64,000 bases of DNA. Origin: Taeniopygia guttata. Lineage: Eukaryota > Chordata > Aves > Passeriformes > Estrildidae. Position 1 is the first letter of the stretch, and each line of letters opens with the position of its first letter. The notes under the pieces are model-generated. The model saw only the letters and a program-made list of their open reading frames with translations. It did no database searches and was not told the DNA's origin. The stretch covers positions 57,506,001-57,570,000 of the forward strand of contig NC_133030.1 of NCBI RefSeq assembly GCF_048771995.1. The letters run 5' to 3'. The position numbers and the translations under genes are program-made. This document shows, piece by piece, positions 63,045 to 64,000 of this stretch.

Positions 63045-63125
63045 TCCACTTCAATTTTTCACTCAACCCTTCCAAGAAACTGTGGCCCCTGCTGCGTAGT
63101 TCTTCAGCCAACAAAAATCCAGCTT
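63045..63125 (-). CDS. Candidate 81-bp exon, most upstream recognised
   Basis: The acceptor ggcttttacattggcgcttctcag and donor TGGA|GTAAGG are both good on the - strand. Of the three frames only one is open. It encodes GFLLAEELRSRGHSFLEGL followed by SEKLKW, a leucine-rich amphipathic helix, and leaves one base. It needs one base from an earlier exon that I could not place in the remaining 0.9 kb, so the gene probably continues to the right of the window. Confidence 0.46.
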
Positions 63126-64000
63126 CTGAGAAGCGCCAATGTAAAAGCCAGGCAAGCAATTCCTCCTGCTGAACATCCTCTCCTCCACCTCACTGTAGCA
63201 ATGGAAGATGCATTAAAAAGGTAAAATTACTGCAGCTACAAGGCTCCATTCAAAAACTGCTCATGCATATCCTCAGCTCTGTGTACACAGCAATACCGAG
63301 GGGCTGGAGTTGTCCTTCAGCATTGTGCTGCTCCATCTGAGAGGGAGTCACATAAATGCAGTGTAAGCTACACTCCTACCACAATTACTAAGATATGGGC
63401 TGTGAACAGTAAAAGAAGTTCAACTGACCATGAAATGTGCAAATAATACAATAAATAGATATTTATACACTATCTTATTTATACAGATTTCCTCCTTCCC
63501 ATCCAATCACACATATTTTGTCACCGTATTGTGTCTAGTTTTTCAGACAATTTTGGACATAGAACAGATTTTAGTACAACTCTAGTGACAATGTGTAAAA
63601 TCTTAAACAAATGCTATCCATCTCAAGTAAATCCCTGCTTTTTCCTTTGTACTTAGCAGTGCTTGCTCTCCAACCCTGTTGTGAAATAATTGTGTTGAAC
63701 AGAGAAGCCAGCAAATTCCCACTGTAGTTCAAATCCCTCTAAATACTAACCTATATTTGAAGACCAATATTAAAAAAAAAGTACTTTCAGATTAATCTTC
63801 TGCCTTTTTTTTTTTTTTTAAATATTTCGCACTTCAACTCTTCCCAATAAAAATTCCCAGCAAAGAAACCGATCTTCCTGCAAGACCTGAGCTACTTGAA
63901 GTGAAGTGCTCAGCAGCACAGTGAGGCTGGGTATGCACAGCCCCTTTCCAGGCTTTGTGCAGCACGCACCCTCTCCAAAGGCAAGGGGCTCCCTGCTGCA
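63126..64000. other. Right edge, probable intron of the minus-strand gene
   Basis: No exon with both splice sites could be placed here. The model requires at least one earlier exon, leaving one base over, to the right of 63125. Confidence 0.4.
63805..63819. repeat. Poly(T) tract
   Basis: Fifteen T in a row near the right end of the window. Confidence 0.9.

Larger units (their letters stand above)
46648..63125 (-). other. 3' part of an unidentified multi-exon protein-coding gene
   Basis: This span is a gene model built from splice signals and reading frame. Eleven candidate exons on the - strand read right to left with compatible phases and end in a TAG at 46648-46650. The final three exons are well supported and the eight upstream ones are tentative. 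The predicted peptide runs through short amphipathic helices with Leu/Ile/Phe repeats, then an acidic Glu/Asp-rich segment, then a tail ending MDEDDGY. This pattern suggests a soluble alpha-helical (HEAT/ARM-like) protein with an acidic C-terminus, but that is inference from composition. I do not recognise the family. Introns range from about 0.3 to 3 kb. The start codon and 5' exons must lie past position 63125, probably outside the window. I selected the upstream exons partly for phase agreement, so that agreement is not fully independent evidence. Confidence 0.6.

Noticed and set aside
1..64000. Prokaryotic systems, CRISPR arrays, tRNA or rRNA genes, endogenous retroviruses
   Set aside because: No spaced direct-repeat arrays, cloverleaf-like genes, rRNA-like stretches or retroviral motifs were seen on reading through. 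Small or very decayed copies could still be missed.

Overview
The window looks like a nuclear chromosome segment of a bird. Four degenerate fragments of a CR1 non-LTR retrotransposon of avian type (18.3, 29.5, 32.2 and 53.5 kb) all lie with their 3' ends to the left. A fifth, older-looking CR1 piece lies on the + strand at 19.8 kb. CpG is scarce, stop codons are dense in every frame, and there are no operons, ribosome binding sites or tightly packed ORFs. I recognise no bacterial, viral or plasmid genes. Nearly all long open frames are chance frames in GC-rich stretches or CR1 remnants.

From 1 to about 43 kb I find no convincing coding exon. This part alternates GC-rich, repeat-bearing sequence with AT-rich blocks containing many TAATTA, MEF2-like, GATA and POU-like words, which could be conserved regulatory DNA. 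Notable small features are a cluster of WGATAR motifs near 9.0-9.2 kb, a perfect 4 x 13-bp minisatellite at 17.35 kb, a CpG-rich patch at 24.56 kb and a perfect 20-bp hairpin beside an 11-bp repeat at 33.06 kb.

From about 46.6 to 63.1 kb the - strand appears to carry the 3' part of one multi-exon protein-coding gene. The last three coding exons (52006-52057, 48838-49006 and 46648-46685 with the stop) are well supported by splice sites and phase. They encode a short helical segment, a strongly acidic Glu/Asp tract and a C-terminus ending in MDEDDGY. Upstream, a chain of small candidate exons with compatible splice phases extends the model to 63125: 54058-54083, 55827-55895, 57549-57600, 57955-57999, 58651-58685, 61665-61688, 62496-62527 and 63045-63125. 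The encoded peptide is rich in amphipathic helix and resembles an alpha-helical repeat protein with an acidic tail. I do not recognise the gene and give no symbol. Its 5' exons would lie beyond the right edge, and its 3' UTR would run leftward from 46647, possibly as far as tandem AATAAA signals at about 43.05 kb.

I see no new mobile system, defence system or gene cluster. The observations most worth checking are the identity of the - strand gene, its run of very small exons, the perfect hairpin and the candidate regulatory clusters.
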